From Cognatiluteimonas profundi (lineage in GTDB: Bacteria > Pseudomonadota > Gammaproteobacteria > Xanthomonadales > Xanthomonadaceae), in assembly GCF_009792795.1 (NCBI RefSeq), contig NZ_VKHQ01000003.1, positions 453,601 through 517,600 on the forward strand: a stretch of 64,000 nucleotides of DNA. The letters run 5' to 3'. Numbering within the stretch: the first letter of the stretch is position 1; each line of letters starts with the position of its first letter. The translations under genes were made by a program, and so were the position numbers. The notes under the pieces were generated by a model, which was given only the letters and a program-made list of their open reading frames with translations, was not told where the DNA came from and made no database searches. Below, piece by piece: positions 51,485 through 62,370 of the stretch.

Positions 51485-53593
51485 TTACGCGGCCGGCACG
51501 CCCTCGCCTTCCTCGACGGCCTTCATCGACAGGCGGATGCGGCCCTGCTTGTCGACTTCCAGCACCTTGACCTTGACGATGTCGCCTTCCTTGAGCACGT
51601 CGCTGACCTTCTCGACGCGATCGTTGGAGATCTGCGACACGTGCACCAGGCCGTCCTTTCCGGGGGAGATGGTGACGAACGCACCGAAGTCCATCAGCTT
51701 GGCGACCTTGCCCTCGTAGATGCGGCCCGGTTCGACGTCGGACGTGATCTGCTCGATACGCGCCTTCGCAGCCTGTCCGGCGATCGCATTGACCGACGCA
51801 ATCGTGATCGTGCCGTCGTCCTGGATGTCGATCTGGGTGCCGGTTTCCTTGGTGATCGCCTGGATGACCGAACCGCCCTTGCCGATCACTTCGCGGATCT
51901 TGTCAGGGTGGATCTTGATGGTGATCAGGCGCGGCGCGAACTCGCTGAGTTCGGCGCGCGGCGCGGTCAACGCGGCTTCCATTTCCTTCAGGATGTGCAG
52001 GCGGCCCTGCTTGGCCTGTGCCAGCGCGACCTTCATGATTTCCTCGGTGATGCCCTGGATCTTGATGTCCATCTGCAGCGCCGAGATGCCACTGGCGGTA
52101 CCGGCGACCTTGAAGTCCATGTCGCCCAGGTGATCCTCGTCGCCGAGGATGTCGGACAGGACGACGAAGTCGTCGCCTTCCTTCACCAGGCCCATCGCGA
52201 TGCCCGCGACCGGCGCCTTGATCGGCACGCCCGCATCCATCAACGCCAGCGAGCTGCCGCAGACCGATGCCATCGAGGACGAACCATTGGACTCGGTGAT
52301 CTCCGAGACGACGCGGATCGTGTACGGGAACGATTCCATCGTCGGCATCACGGCGAGCACGCCGCGCTTGGCGAGGCGGCCGTGGCCGATTTCGCGGCGC
52401 TTCGGACCCATCATGCGACCGGCTTCACCGACCGAATAGGGAGGGAAGTTGTAGTGGAACAGGAAGTGGTCCTTGTACTCGCCAGAGACGGCGTCGATGA
52501 CCTGGCCGTCGCGCGCGGTGCCCAGGGTGACTGCGACGATCGCCTGGGTCTCGCCACGGGTGAACAATGCCGAGCCGTGGACGCGCGGCAGCACGCTGAC
52601 CTGCGACGAGATCGGACGCACGGTGTCGAGCGCGCGGCCGTCGATGCGGATCTTCGTCTTGAGGACGGAGTCGCGCATGGTCTGGTATTCCTGCTCGCCG
52701 AATTCCTTGGCCAGGTCGCCAATGGTCCAGGCGTTCGCCTCGGCTTCAGCGGCAAGCGCGCTGATGGTTTCCTTCTTGACGCCGGAAATCGTGTCCTTGC
52801 GCTCGAGCTTGTCGCGGACCTGGAAGGCCTCCGACAGTTTCTCGCCGATGGCGTGGCGGAGCGCGGCGATCATGCCTTCGTGCGCAACCGGTGCGGTCCA
52901 GCTCCACTTGGGCTTTCCGGCTTCGGCAACCAGTGCATTGATCGCGGCGATCGCGACCTGCATCTGCTGGTGGCCGAACATCACGGCGCCGAGCATCACG
53001 TCTTCAGACAGTTCCTGCGCTTCGGACTCGACCATCAGCACCGCGTCGGCGGTGCCGGCGACGACGAGCTCGAGCTTGGAATCGACCAGTTCGGCCTTGG
53101 TCGGGTTGAGCAGGTACTGCCCATCCTTGTAACCGACCTTCGCGGCGCCGATCGGACCGTCGAACGGGGCGCCGGACAGCGACAGCGCGGCGGACGCGCC
53201 CAGCAGTGCCAGCACGTCGCCGTCGATCTCGGGATTCATCGACATCACGGTGGCGATGATCTGCACTTCGTTGCGGAACCCATCGGGGAACAGCGGACGG
53301 ATCGGCCGATCGATCAGGCGCGAGATCAGCGTCTCCTTCTCGGTCTGGCGGCCTTCGCGCTTGAAGAAGCCGCCCGGGATACGGCCGCCGGCGTAGAACC
53401 TCTCCTGGTAATCGACGGTGAGCGGGAAGAAATCCTGTCCCTCGCGCGCGCTTTTCGCAGCGACCGCAGTAACCAGCAGTACGGTGCCTTCGCACTTGAC
53501 CATGACCGCACCGCCCGCCTGGCGGGCGATTTCGCCGGTTTCGAGCGTGACTTCATGGTTGCCGTACTGGAAGGTCTTGGTGATTTTTGCCAC
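51485..53593 (-). CDS. pnp: Polyribonucleotide nucleotidyltransferase
   Basis: The 702-residue PNPase has two RNase PH domains (about 1-220 and 310-530), a KH domain (IREVIGKGG near 560) and an S1 domain (about 620-690) ending with GRIRLSMKA. It degrades mRNA phosphorolytically within the degradosome. The start is GTG 53593 ([11 protein letters not shown]) with AAGGA eight bases upstream; the frame continues upstream without conserved sequence. It follows rpsO, the standard order. Confidence 0.97.
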   Translation of the reverse strand: MAKITKTFQYGNHEVTLETGEIARQAGGAVMVKCEGTVLLVTAVAAKSAREGQDFFPLTVDYQERFYAGGRIPGGFFKREGRQTEKETLISRLIDRPIRPLFPDGFRNEVQIIATVMSMNPEIDGDVLALLGASAALSLSGAPFDGPIGAAKVGYKDGQYLLNPTKAELVDSKLELVVAGTADAVLMVESEAQELSEDVMLGAVMFGHQQMQVAIAAINALVAEAGKPKWSWTAPVAHEGMIAALRHAIGEKLSEAFQVRDKLERKDTISGVKKETISALAAEAEANAWTIGDLAKEFGEQEYQTMRDSVLKTKIRIDGRALDTVRPISSQVSVLPRVHGSALFTRGETQAIVAVTLGTARDGQVIDAVSGEYKDHFLFHYNFPPYSVGEAGRMMGPKRREIGHGRLAKRGVLAVMPTMESFPYTIRVVSEITESNGSSSMASVCGSSLALMDAGVPIKAPVAGIAMGLVKEGDDFVVLSDILGDEDHLGDMDFKVAGTASGISALQMDIKIQGITEEIMKVALAQAKQGRLHILKEMEAALTAPRAELSEFAPRLITIKIHPDKIREVIGKGGSVIQAITKETGTQIDIQDDGTITIASVNAIAGQAAKARIEQITSDVEPGRIYEGKVAKLMDFGAFVTISPGKDGLVHVSQISNDRVEKVSDVLKEGDIVKVKVLEVDKQGRIRLSMKAVEEGEGVPAA

Positions 53594-53731
53594 GTTGGAA
53601 TTCCTTGGTGTCTTGCTTCGGTTGAACCCCATGCGACCCCTGTCGCATGTGGACGGCCGTCGATCGTGACGACCTCTGATGCTGTGTTCCGGCCTTTGGC
53701 GCGAGTAGCCCGCACACCGCGTGGTGGGCGT

Positions 53732-53764
53732 AAAAACAAACCGCGGCGCATCGCTGCGCCGCGG
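53732..53764 (-). terminator. Intrinsic terminator after rpsO
   Basis: A 10-bp stem CCGCGGCGCA/TGCGCCGCGG (53741-53764) with a 4-base loop is followed on the minus strand by TTTGTTTTTA. It lies between rpsO and pnp, where regulated termination or processing occurs in other bacteria. Confidence 0.85.
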
Positions 53765-53777
53765 CGTGGAATCGGGT

Positions 53778-54038
53778 TTAGCGGCGCAGACCCAGCTTCT
53801 GGATCAGGGCCTTGTAGCGCTCGCCATCCTTGCGGTGCAGGTAATCGAGCAGGCTGCGGCGGCGATTGACCATCATCAGCAGCCCGCGGCGGCTGTGGTG
53901 GTCCTGCTTGTGCATCTTGAAGTGCTCGGTGAGCTGGGTGATGCGCGCGGTCAGCAGGGCGACCTGGACTTCCGGGGAGCCGGTATCGTTGGCGCTGCGC
54001 TTGTTTTCTTCGATGACTGAACTGCTGTCGATGGACAT
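53778..54038 (-). CDS. rpsO: 30S ribosomal protein S15
   Basis: The 86-residue S15 has the conserved [23 protein letters not shown] and RRRSLLDYL segments. It binds 16S rRNA in the platform. ATG 54038 ([11 protein letters not shown]) is used; a slightly longer frame upstream is not conserved. It lies between truB and pnp. Confidence 0.97.
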   Translation of the reverse strand: MSIDSSSVIEENKRSANDTGSPEVQVALLTARITQLTEHFKMHKQDHHSRRGLLMMVNRRRSLLDYLHRKDGERYKALIQKLGLRR

Positions 54039-54269
54039 TGTTGCCTCTGGGTGATGCGTGGACAGCAGAGACATCGAGCGTCCTTCGATGCTCGAGTACC
54101 GCCGGGCCCGCCGCTTGCGATTAGCCGAAATTGGCTTGGAAAAGCCCCAGAATTGTAGCCCGGACGGCCTTCCCGGACAAGGCGCCGGCTGGCCGCTGCG
54201 CGCTTGGCGATTGCCCCGCTGCCCGGGGTTGGATCCTTCGCGAATGCCTCCGGGCGCGGGCGGGCTCGA

Positions 54270-55235
54270 CTATGCGCATCCCTCGCGCAGTGGTTGCACG
54301 CAGGCCCACGTGAAGAGTCGCTGGGCATGCAGGGCGCCCTGCTCATCGACCATGCCCAGCCCCAACGCGCGTCCGGCCTCATCGAAGACGGCCACGCCAC
54401 CGGCCGGCCTGAATCCGCCCTCGACGGCCTGCCCTTGGCCCAGGCGGTTCGCCTGCGCGGGATTGATCGAAACCTCGGGCCATGCCGTCAACCCGGCCTC
54501 GATCGGCAGCAGGCAGGCATCCAGGCTGCGCTCTCCCCTGTCGGCAAGCGCTTCCAGCGCCTCGATGGTCCACATGCGCGGATCGCGGAAGGGATCGACC
54601 CACAGCCGTCGCAGCTCGGCCACATGGGCGCCGCAACCCAGCAACTCACCCAGGTCGCGGACCAGGCTGCGCACATAGGTTCCGGAGCCGCATTCGACAT
54701 GCAGGCGCAGCAGTGGCACGCCAGCGTCCAGCAGGTCGCCAGCAGACTGCAGCGCGAAGGCATGGACCTCCACCTCGCGCTCGTCGACCTCGACCTGCTC
54801 GCCACGACGCGCCTTCGCGTACAGCGGCTCGCCGCCACGCTTGAGCGCCGAGTAGATCGGCGGGCGCTGCTGGATCCGGCCCGTCAGCTTGCGCAGCGCG
54901 GCGTCGATCTGGCCAATCGTCAGCAGGGGAACCGGCCGCTCGCGCAGGACCTGGCCATCCGCATCATCGGTATCGGTCACGAGGCCCAGCCGGGCGACGG
55001 TGTCGTACGCCTTGCGCGCGCCCAGCAGGCCGCCGGCGATCTTGGTCGCCTCGCCGAAGCAGACCGGAAGCAGTCCGGTGGCAAGCGGATCCAGACTGCC
55101 TGTGTGTCCGGCCTTGTCGGCGCGGAACAGATGCCGGACGCGTTGCAGTGCCTGGTTGGAGCTGAGGCCTTGCGGCTTGTCGAGCAGCAGGATGCCGTGC
55201 AGCTTGCGGAACACGGTGCGCGGCTTCTGGCTCAT
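54270..55235 (-). CDS. truB: tRNA pseudouridine(55) synthase TruB
   Basis: The 321-residue protein has the catalytic Asp49 in [12 protein letters not shown], the [13 protein letters not shown] and [15 protein letters not shown] motifs and a C-terminal PUA-like domain. It makes pseudouridine 55 in the T-loop of tRNAs. ATG 55235 ([14 protein letters not shown]) matches the family; a long upstream extension of the frame is non-coding. It is 168 bases downstream of rbfA. Confidence 0.96.
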   Translation of the reverse strand: MSQKPRTVFRKLHGILLLDKPQGLSSNQALQRVRHLFRADKAGHTGSLDPLATGLLPVCFGEATKIAGGLLGARKAYDTVARLGLVTDTDDADGQVLRERPVPLLTIGQIDAALRKLTGRIQQRPPIYSALKRGGEPLYAKARRGEQVEVDEREVEVHAFALQSAGDLLDAGVPLLRLHVECGSGTYVRSLVRDLGELLGCGAHVAELRRLWVDPFRDPRMWTIEALEALADRGERSLDACLLPIEAGLTAWPEVSINPAQANRLGQGQAVEGGFRPAGGVAVFDEAGRALGLGMVDEQGALHAQRLFTWACVQPLREGCA

Positions 55236-55404
55236 CGGGGAATTGTAGGGGCGCCGCGGAGGAATCCAACTGCGGGAGCGTCCAACGCGCCGCCGCGCGC
55301 CGCATCGACTCGCTTGCCGATTGCCATCGTGACTTGCGTCGTTCCCACAAGAGCCGGGATCAGGAGCTCGCGGCCAAAGTCGCTCCCACGACGAACGGGG
55401 CGCC

Positions 55405-55782
55405 CTATTCGGGTGTCTCGTCCCCGTCCGTGGCGACATCCGGCAGGTCGCGCAGCAGGTTGTCGATCCGCTCGCCGCGGTCGAAGGACTCGTCGTACTG
55501 GAAATGCAGCTCGGGCACGTGGCGCATCTTGACCGACTGCGCGAGCTGGTAGCGGATTTCCGGCGCCAGCGCCTTGAGCGCCTTCATCGCTTCCTTCGAA
55601 CGCTCCGGCTGCAGCGCGGTGACGAATATCTTCGCGTGCTCGAGGTCACGGGTGACCTCGACGTCCGACACGCTCACCGACGGCAGCCCGTGGTTCCTGA
55701 CCGCCTCGTGCACCAGCGTCCCCAGCTCCCGGCGCAGCTGGGCTGAAACGCGGTCGCTGCGATGGAAGGACTTCTGGGCCAC
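55405..55782 (-). CDS. rbfA: Ribosome-binding factor A
   Basis: The 125-residue KH-fold protein has [32 protein letters not shown] and the C-terminal [18 protein letters not shown] that define RbfA. It matures the 30S subunit near helix 1 of 16S rRNA. The start is GTG 55782, three bases after the infB stop. Confidence 0.95.
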   Translation of the reverse strand: MAQKSFHRSDRVSAQLRRELGTLVHEAVRNHGLPSVSVSDVEVTRDLEHAKIFVTALQPERSKEAMKALKALAPEIRYQLAQSVKMRHVPELHFQYDESFDRGERIDNLLRDLPDVATDGDETPE

Positions 55783-55785
55783 GGT

Positions 55786-58371
55786 TCAGAGCGTCCGCTG
55801 CACTTCGATGCGCTCGAAGCACTCGATCTGGTCGCCAGGCTTGATGTCGTTGTATGCCTTGACGCCGATGCCGCACTCGTTGCCGTTGCGCACCTCGTCC
55901 ACGTTCTCCTTGAAGCGGCGAAGCGACTCGAGTTCGCCCTCGAAGATGACCGTGTTGTCGCGCAGCACGCGGATCGGCTTGTTCCGCTTGACCACGCCCT
56001 CGACGACCATGCAGCCGGCGACAGCGCCGAACTTCGAACTGCGGAACACGTCGCGGACCTCGGCGGTGCCGATGATCTCTTCGCGGATCTCCACGCCAAG
56101 GATGCCGGATGCGACCTGCTTCACCTGGTCGATCACGTCGTAGATGATCGAGAAGTAGCGCAGGTCGACGCCGCTGTTCTCGATAACCTTGCGGGCCGAT
56201 GCGTCGGCACGGACGTTGAAGCCGATGATCGTGGCTTTCGACGTCGCCGCCAGCTGGGCGTCGGACTCGGTGATGCCGCCCACGCCCGAACCGATGACGT
56301 TGATGCGGATCTGCGCGTTCGACAGGCCGATGAGCGACTCACGCAATGCCTGCACGGAGCCCTGCACGTCCGCCTTGATGATCAGCGGCAGGCTGAGCTG
56401 GGCCTCGGCCGCACCCATCTGCGCCATGATGTCTTCCATGCGGTTGCCCGCCTGGCCGACCAGGCGCGTCTCGCGACGCTTCGCATCGCGCTGCTGAGCG
56501 ACATCCTTTGCAAGCCGCTCGTCCTCCACCACGACGAAGTCGTCGCCGGCATCGGGTACGCCGGACAGGCCCAGGACCTGGACCGGGATCGACGGACCGG
56601 CGCTTGGAACCTGCTTGCCGGCTTCGTCGAACAGCGCACGCACGCGGCCGTACTGCACGCCGCAGACCAGGTAATCGCCCTTGCTGAGCGTGCCCTGCTG
56701 CACCAGCACCGTGGCGACGGGGCCACGGCCCTTGTCCAGCGACGATTCGATCACCACGCCGGACGCCCGGCCCTCGCGCGTGGCGCGGAGTTCGAGCACT
56801 TCGGCCTGCAAGGAAATCGCATCCAGCAGGTTGTCGACGCCGGCACCGGTCTTGGCCGACAGCTCCACCATCTGCGTATCGCCGCCGAAATCCTCGGCGA
56901 CCACGTCATGGCTCAGCAGTTCGTTCTTGACGCGCAATGGATCGGCGTCGGATTTGTCGATCTTGTTGATCGCGACGATCAGCGGAACACCGGCCGCCTT
57001 GGCGTGATGCACCGCCTCGATCGTCTGCGGCATCACGCCATCATCCGCGGCCACGACCAGCACGACGATGTCCGTCAGCTTCGCGCCGCGCGCACGCATC
57101 TGCGAGAACGCCGCGTGTCCGGGCGTATCAAGGAAGCTGATGACACCCTTGCTGGTTTCGACGTGGTACGCGCCGATGTGCTGGGTGATGCCACCGGCTT
57201 CACCGGAAGCAACCTTCGTGCGCCGGATGTAATCCAGCAGCGAGGTCTTGCCGTGATCCACGTGGCCCATGATCGTGACGACCGGCGGACGCGGCTCGCG
57301 CTCGACGTCGCCTTCCTCCACGTGCGCAAGCAATACGTTCTCGACGTCGTCGGCATCGGCGCGGACCACCGAATGGCCGAGCTCCTCGACGACCAGTGCA
57401 GCGGTGTCGTGGTCGATGGTCTGGGTGATGGTCGCCATGACGCCCATCTTGAACAGCGCCTTGACCACGTCGCCGCCCTTGAGGGCGAGCTTCTGTGCAA
57501 GGTCGGCGACCGTGATCGCCTCGCCAATGGCCACTTCGCGGACCATGGGTGCGGTCGGGCGCGAGAAGCCGTGCGCCGCACCACCACCACTGCGGACCTG
57601 CTCGGACTGGCGACGCGGCTTGGGCTTGCCGCGAACGCTGGTCGTGCGCCGGGCGCGTTCGGACGCGCTCAGGTGCAACTGTCCGGCGAATCGCGCGGCG
57701 CTCTCGTCGTCCTCGACGCCGGCAACCATCGCGTGCGAGCCGCGGGTCTTGTGCTTGTGGACGGCCTTTTCCTCGACGCGCGGCGGGGCCGGCTTCGGGT
57801 GTCCATGTCCATGTCCGTGCGGCTTGCGCGCAGCGCCCTCTTCCTCGGCAGGAAGCGCGGCAATACGGGCAGCCTCGGCCTTGGCGCGCGCCGCTTCGTC
57901 CTGCACGCGCAGTTGTTCGGCCAGCTGGGCGGCACGAAGCTGGTCAGCCTCGGCCAGGCGCTGCTGCTCGGACAGGTTGCGCTGCTTGGATTCCTCCAGC
58001 TTGCGCAGGATCTCCGCATGCTCGTCGGTCGGCGATGGCCCGCCACCGATTTCCGTCGGCTTGACCAGCGTCACCTTCTTGCGCACCAGCACGTCGACCG
58101 TCGCGCGGTTCTTGCCGCCACCGACGGTGAGTTCCTGCTTGCGGCTGCGATTGAGCGTGATCTTCTTCGGCGCAGCATCGTCCTCGGCAGGCTTGTCGGC
58201 CTTGCCATGGGTGCGCCGCAGGAAGCCGAGCAGCTTCATCTTCTCGGTACTGGTGACGACCTGGTCGGGACCTTCGAAGCGCATCCCGGCCTCGGCCAGT
58301 TGCTCCAGAAGTTTCTCGACCGGTGCGTTCACCAGCTCGGCCAGCTTGCGGATCGTGGTTTGTTGCGACAT
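55786..58371 (-). CDS. infB: Translation initiation factor IF-2
   Basis: The 861-residue protein has the N-terminal IF2-assoc helix ([15 protein letters not shown]...), a Lys/Glu/Ala-rich linker (about 60-270) with a His/Gly-rich patch (GHGHGHPKP), the GTPase G1 motif GHVDHGKT (about 368), DTPGH, NKID, and the C-terminal initiator-tRNA-binding domains. It delivers fMet-tRNA to the 30S. Length is normal for the family. The frame begins at ATG 58371, 91 bases downstream of nusA. Confidence 0.97.
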   Translation of the reverse strand: MSQQTTIRKLAELVNAPVEKLLEQLAEAGMRFEGPDQVVTSTEKMKLLGFLRRTHGKADKPAEDDAAPKKITLNRSRKQELTVGGGKNRATVDVLVRKKVTLVKPTEIGGGPSPTDEHAEILRKLEESKQRNLSEQQRLAEADQLRAAQLAEQLRVQDEAARAKAEAARIAALPAEEEGAARKPHGHGHGHPKPAPPRVEEKAVHKHKTRGSHAMVAGVEDDESAARFAGQLHLSASERARRTTSVRGKPKPRRQSEQVRSGGGAAHGFSRPTAPMVREVAIGEAITVADLAQKLALKGGDVVKALFKMGVMATITQTIDHDTAALVVEELGHSVVRADADDVENVLLAHVEEGDVEREPRPPVVTIMGHVDHGKTSLLDYIRRTKVASGEAGGITQHIGAYHVETSKGVISFLDTPGHAAFSQMRARGAKLTDIVVLVVAADDGVMPQTIEAVHHAKAAGVPLIVAINKIDKSDADPLRVKNELLSHDVVAEDFGGDTQMVELSAKTGAGVDNLLDAISLQAEVLELRATREGRASGVVIESSLDKGRGPVATVLVQQGTLSKGDYLVCGVQYGRVRALFDEAGKQVPSAGPSIPVQVLGLSGVPDAGDDFVVVEDERLAKDVAQQRDAKRRETRLVGQAGNRMEDIMAQMGAAEAQLSLPLIIKADVQGSVQALRESLIGLSNAQIRINVIGSGVGGITESDAQLAATSKATIIGFNVRADASARKVIENSGVDLRYFSIIYDVIDQVKQVASGILGVEIREEIIGTAEVRDVFRSSKFGAVAGCMVVEGVVKRNKPIRVLRDNTVIFEGELESLRRFKENVDEVRNGNECGIGVKAYNDIKPGDQIECFERIEVQRTL

Positions 58372-58462
58372 GCGGATTTCGTGTCCTGTGGCGTGGGCAG
58401 TGCCCACGCGTGGGAATTGCATCAGGTGATTCTAGCCCCGGTCTTCCATTTGTCCTGCCGAC

Positions 58463-59974
58463 TCAGCCTTCGCGCTCCAGCCGTGCGATTTCCTCGGCGC
58501 GAGCGGCCAGGATCAGCGCGGCTGCCCGCGCCTCGTCGAGTCCCTCGATGCCGAACTCGACGAGTTCATCGGCCGCCAGCTCGCCGAGGTCATCGACGGT
58601 ACGAACGCCGTGGCCAGCGAGGGCAAAGGCGGTTTCATCGTCCATGCCCTCCAGCGCGAGCAGCTCGTCGGACGGCTGGTGTTCGTCAACCTCCTCCTCC
58701 ACCGCCAGCGCATCGTTCAACAACGCGTCGCGCGCGCGCGCCCGCAGTTCCTCGACGATGTCCTCGTCGAAGCCTTCCACGGCCAGCAGCTCGCCGACCG
58801 GGACATACGCGATTTCCTCGACCGTGCTGAAGCCTTCGGAAACCAGGATGGTGGCGATTTCCTCATCGACCTCGAGTTTTTCCTGGAACAGCGCCTTGGC
58901 GGTTGCCTGCTCGGCCTCCGACTTGGCGGCCACCTGGTCCTGCGTCATCACGTTGAGCTGCCAGCCTGTCATCCGGCTGGCAAGGCGGACGTTCTGGCCG
59001 CCACGACCGATCGCCTGCGCGAGCTTGTCCTCGGCGACGGCGAGGTCCATCGAGTGCTTTTCCTCATCGACGATGATCGACTGCACTTCGGCCGGTGCCA
59101 TCGCGTTGATGACGAACTGCGCCGGATTGTCGGACCACAGCACGATGTCGACGCGCTCGCCGTTCAACTCGTTGGAGACCGCCTGCACGCGCGAACCGCG
59201 CATGCCGATGCAGGCACCGATTGGATCGGTGCGGTTGTCATAGGCAAGCACTGCGATCTTGGCGCGATCGCCGGGGTCACGCGCGCAGGCCTTGATGTCG
59301 ACCAGGCCCTGGCCGACTTCCGGTACTTCAAGCTTGAACAGCTCGATCATGAATTCCGGCGCGGCGCGGCTGATGAACAGCTGCGGGCCGCGCGGTTCGC
59401 TGCGGACGTCGTACAGGTAGCCGCGCACGCGGTCGCCGGCGCGCAGGACGTCGCGCGGGATGCCCTTGTCCTTGGGGATGAAGGCTTCGGCGTTGCCGCC
59501 GAGGTCCACGAAGATGTTGCCGCGCTCGGCGCGCTTGACGATGCCGGTGACGAGCTCGCCGACGCGATCCTTCCACTGGTCCACGACCTGCGCGCGCTCG
59601 GCTTCGCGCACGCGCTGCACGATCACCTGCTTGGCGGCCTGCGCGGCGATGCGGCCGAAATCGGGGTTCTCGATCGGCTCCTCGATGTAGTCGCCGACTT
59701 CGGCGCCTTCGCTTTCATCGATGGCGTCCATCAACCGCACCTGGCGGTCCGGCGACTCCATGACGACATCGTCGGCGACGACTTCCCATCGACGGAACGT
59801 CTCGTAATTGCCGTCCTTGGGATCGATGGAAACACGCACAAGCACATCCTGGTCGGGATAGCGCTTCTTTGCCGCCGATGCCAATGCGGCTTCGATGGCT
59901 TCCAGGATCACGGACTCAGGGACGCCCTTTTCATTGGCGACCGCATCGACGACCAGCAACAATTCCTTGCTCAT
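58463..59974 (-). CDS. nusA: Transcription termination/antitermination factor NusA
   Basis: The 503-residue protein has the RNA-polymerase-binding N-terminal domain ([19 protein letters not shown]), S1 domain (about 135-200), two KH domains (about 230-345, with [15 protein letters not shown]) and two acidic C-terminal repeats. ATG 59974 is the conserved start; the frame open upstream is not. rimP ends four bases before it. Confidence 0.97.
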   Translation of the reverse strand: MSKELLLVVDAVANEKGVPESVILEAIEAALASAAKKRYPDQDVLVRVSIDPKDGNYETFRRWEVVADDVVMESPDRQVRLMDAIDESEGAEVGDYIEEPIENPDFGRIAAQAAKQVIVQRVREAERAQVVDQWKDRVGELVTGIVKRAERGNIFVDLGGNAEAFIPKDKGIPRDVLRAGDRVRGYLYDVRSEPRGPQLFISRAAPEFMIELFKLEVPEVGQGLVDIKACARDPGDRAKIAVLAYDNRTDPIGACIGMRGSRVQAVSNELNGERVDIVLWSDNPAQFVINAMAPAEVQSIIVDEEKHSMDLAVAEDKLAQAIGRGGQNVRLASRMTGWQLNVMTQDQVAAKSEAEQATAKALFQEKLEVDEEIATILVSEGFSTVEEIAYVPVGELLAVEGFDEDIVEELRARARDALLNDALAVEEEVDEHQPSDELLALEGMDDETAFALAGHGVRTVDDLGELAADELVEFGIEGLDEARAAALILAARAEEIARLEREG

Positions 59975-59978
59975 TGAC

Positions 59979-60575
59979 TCACTCCGCACGGGACGGCTTG
60001 GCCGCCGGCTTCTTGGTTGGGTTTTTCTGTTTACCCGGTCGCGCATCGCGACCGGACTTGTCGATGGCTGGCGCCAGGCCGAGCGCGGCCCAGTCGGGCA
60101 CCAGTCGGGCCTTCTCGATATTGTCGGCGGCGACGGCGAATGCATTGCCGTCGATGTCGAATGTGATGCTGTCGTCATCCGCCCGCACGATGGTTCCCTG
60201 CAGTCGCCGACGTCCGTCCTGCGGAAGTTTCAACGTGACCTTCGCCACCTCGCCCGCGAAGCGCGCAAATTGCGCGGGCGTGAACAACGGGCGCTCGATG
60301 CCGGGCGACGACACCTCGAGGGTGTAATGGGCGCTGATCGGATCGGCCACGTCCAGCTGCGCGGAAACTTCGCGGCTGACTGCCTCGCAATCCTCGATCC
60401 CGACCAGCCGCTGCTCACCCGCCTCGGTGCTGGCCTCGGAAGCCGGAATGTCGATATACAACCGCAGCAATGCGCCGCCCGCCGTGGGCAGGTATTCCAC
60501 GCCCAGCAGTTCGAGCCCGAGCGCCTGCACGGTTGGAGTCAGCAACACTGCGATTTCATCTGCCTTGCCGGTCAT
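59979..60575 (-). CDS. rimP: Ribosome maturation factor RimP
   Basis: The 198-residue protein has the RimP pattern: [47 protein letters not shown], and a C-terminal basic tail ([19 protein letters not shown]) longer than in E. coli. It assists 30S maturation. ATG 60575 is used. It is the first protein gene after initiator tRNA, as in the E. coli metY operon. Confidence 0.95.
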   Translation of the reverse strand: MTGKADEIAVLLTPTVQALGLELLGVEYLPTAGGALLRLYIDIPASEASTEAGEQRLVGIEDCEAVSREVSAQLDVADPISAHYTLEVSSPGIERPLFTPAQFARFAGEVAKVTLKLPQDGRRRLQGTIVRADDDSITFDIDGNAFAVAADNIEKARLVPDWAALGLAPAIDKSGRDARPGKQKNPTKKPAAKPSRAE

Positions 60576-60641
60576 GTCGCGTCGATCTGGTCCTGCAAAA
60601 AGGAATGCCTCGGTACCGCAAACCCGGGCCCTTAAAACAGC

Positions 60642-60662
60642 AAGGGGCCCGACGGGCCCCTT
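60642..60662 (-). terminator. Hairpin in the metY-rimP leader (possible attenuator)
   Basis: AAGGGGCCC/GGGCCCCTT (9-bp stem, loop GAC) lies between the tRNA terminator and rimP. On the minus strand it is followed by TTGCTGTTTT, an imperfect U-run. It may attenuate entry into rimP-nusA. Confidence 0.5.
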
Positions 60663-60761
60663 GTCCGATACCGCTGGATGTCGGCACAGCCGCGTCAAAT
60701 ACGCAGCTGCAAAGCCCGGCCCTGGCGAGCCTGCGCCCGCTGGACTCTCCCGGCTGAAACG

Positions 60762-60786
60762 AAAAAGGCTCCGAGGAGCCTTTTTT
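60762..60786. terminator. Bidirectional intrinsic terminator downstream of metY
   Basis: GGCTCC/GGAGCC with a two-base center is flanked by five A and six T residues (60762-60786). It lies 13 bases past the 3' end of the initiator tRNA on the minus strand. Confidence 0.85.
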
Positions 60787-60798
60787 GCCAGCGAGAGC

Positions 60799-60875
60799 TG
60801 GTAGCGGGGGCAGGATTTGAACCTGCGACCTTCGGGTTATGAGCCCGACGAGCTGCCAGACTGCTCCACCCCGCA
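60799..60875 (-). tRNA. metY: Initiator tRNA-fMet (anticodon CAT)
   Basis: This is a 77-base tRNA with anticodon CAT in the loop of GGGCTCATAACCC. The three G:C pairs at the base of the anticodon stem and an unpaired position 1:72 (T1 and T72) mark an initiator. D-arm GAGCAG-TCTGGCAGCTC and T-arm GCAGG/CCTGC are intact, and CCA is encoded. It heads the rimP-nusA-infB operon as metY does in E. coli. Confidence 0.96.
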
Positions 60876-60917
60876 ACAGGAGCGGAATTATGGTGAATTA
60901 CCTCGGCGAATGCAAGA

Positions 60918-62357
60918 TCAGCCGGCGAATGCCTGCTGGCACCAGCTCATAAGCGGATTCCAGAAGATCCCCAGCGCCAGCAATGCGAGGGCATTGACGC
61001 CGAAAGCGATCTGCAGCGGCCGGTCGTTGCGGGGAACGAGTTCACCCACCGGCTCGTCGAAATACATGACTTTGACCACGCGCAGGTAATAGAAGGCGCC
61101 GATGACCGCGAAAACGATACCGACGATGGCGAGCCACAACATGCCGCCCTGCATCGCGGCACGCAGCACGGCCAGCTTGGCCCAGAATCCCAGGAACGGC
61201 GGCACGCCAGCCAGTGACGCCATGATGCACAGCACCAGCCCGGCCAGCCACGGACTGCGCGCGTTGAGTCCCTTGAAGTCGTCCAGCGTGTCCGCCTCGA
61301 AGCCCTGCCCCGACAACACCACGATGGCCCCGAACGCCGCCGCCGACATCAGCGCGTAGCTGATGACGTAGAACATCGAAGCGGCATAACCATCGGTGCC
61401 GCCACCGGCGAAGCCCAGGAACAGGAAGCCGATGTGCGACACGGCCGAATACGCGAGCATTCGCTTGAGGTTGGTCTGCATCAACGCGACCAGGTTGCCG
61501 ACCACGAGCGACGCCACGGCCAGCCCGGCCATCAGTAGTCGCCAGCGTTCGTCCAGCGGGCCGACCGCTCCTTCCAGCAGGCGGAACGCGAGCGCGAAGG
61601 ACGCCAGTTCGGGCGCCGATGCGATGAACAACGTGATGGGCGTCGGCGCACCCTGGTAGGTGTCGGGCACCCACATGTGGAACGGCGCCGCGCCAAACTT
61701 GAAGGCGATTCCGGCCACGGCGAATACGGTGCCGGTGAGCAGCAGCGTGGTTTCGGGCGAAGCGGCGATCGCGGAGCGCAGCACGGCCAGATCCAGCGTT
61801 CCCGTCGCGCCGTACAACAGCGACAGCCCGTACAACAGCAGCCCCGACGACAGCGACCCGAGCACGAAGTATTTCATCGCCGCCTCGGATGCGAGCGGGC
61901 TGTCGCGGTCGATCGCCACCAGCGCGTACGAACACAGCGCCAGCATCTCCAGCCCCAGGTACACCATGACCAGGCTGCCGGCGGAAATGAGGAACATCAT
62001 CCCGGCGACGGCGAACAGCATCAGCACCGCCACCTCGCCCTTGTACAAGCCGCGCTGGCGCAGGAATGGCCAGGCATAGACGAGGGCCAGCGCCGTCAGC
62101 AGGCAGCAGCCGGCATTGAGCACGTCCGACATGGCGTCGCGGACGAACATCCCGCCCAGCACGATGCCGTGCCCGCCAATGCCCGCGGCGGACAGCCATG
62201 CGACCACCAGCAGCAGGGCGATCGCCAGCACGTGCGTTGCGATGCGTCGCGATTCGTCAAGGAACAGATCGAGCATCAGCAGCGCGAACGCGCCGCCAGT
62301 CAGGACCAGTTCGGGCAGAACCGGCAGCAGCTCGGCGGCGGTGGGCATGGTCGTCAT
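60918..62357 (-). CDS. nuoN: NADH-quinone oxidoreductase subunit N
   Basis: The 479-residue membrane protein has about 14 TM helices and the antiporter-like motifs of NuoN, including GLEMLALCSYALVAIDR, SEAAMKYFVLGSLSSGLLLYG and FKFGAAPFHMWVPD with the conserved Lys. It is one of the three proton-pumping subunits of complex I. Initiation at ATG 62357 or 62348 (three codons later) cannot be decided. It is the last nuo gene, 13 bases after nuoM. Confidence 0.96.
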   Translation of the reverse strand: MTTMPTAAELLPVLPELVLTGGAFALLMLDLFLDESRRIATHVLAIALLLVVAWLSAAGIGGHGIVLGGMFVRDAMSDVLNAGCCLLTALALVYAWPFLRQRGLYKGEVAVLMLFAVAGMMFLISAGSLVMVYLGLEMLALCSYALVAIDRDSPLASEAAMKYFVLGSLSSGLLLYGLSLLYGATGTLDLAVLRSAIAASPETTLLLTGTVFAVAGIAFKFGAAPFHMWVPDTYQGAPTPITLFIASAPELASFALAFRLLEGAVGPLDERWRLLMAGLAVASLVVGNLVALMQTNLKRMLAYSAVSHIGFLFLGFAGGGTDGYAASMFYVISYALMSAAAFGAIVVLSGQGFEADTLDDFKGLNARSPWLAGLVLCIMASLAGVPPFLGFWAKLAVLRAAMQGGMLWLAIVGIVFAVIGAFYYLRVVKVMYFDEPVGELVPRNDRPLQIAFGVNALALLALGIFWNPLMSWCQQAFAG

Positions 62358-62370
62358 TCGGCGACAGTCC

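Noticed and set aside
51641..53869. Long frame opposite pnp
   Set aside because: It is an antisense shadow of a universally conserved gene and has no domain or ribosome site.
55762..58830. About 1000-codon frame opposite infB
   Set aside because: It is antisense to IF-2 with His/Arg/Asp-rich composition; a GC-skew artefact.
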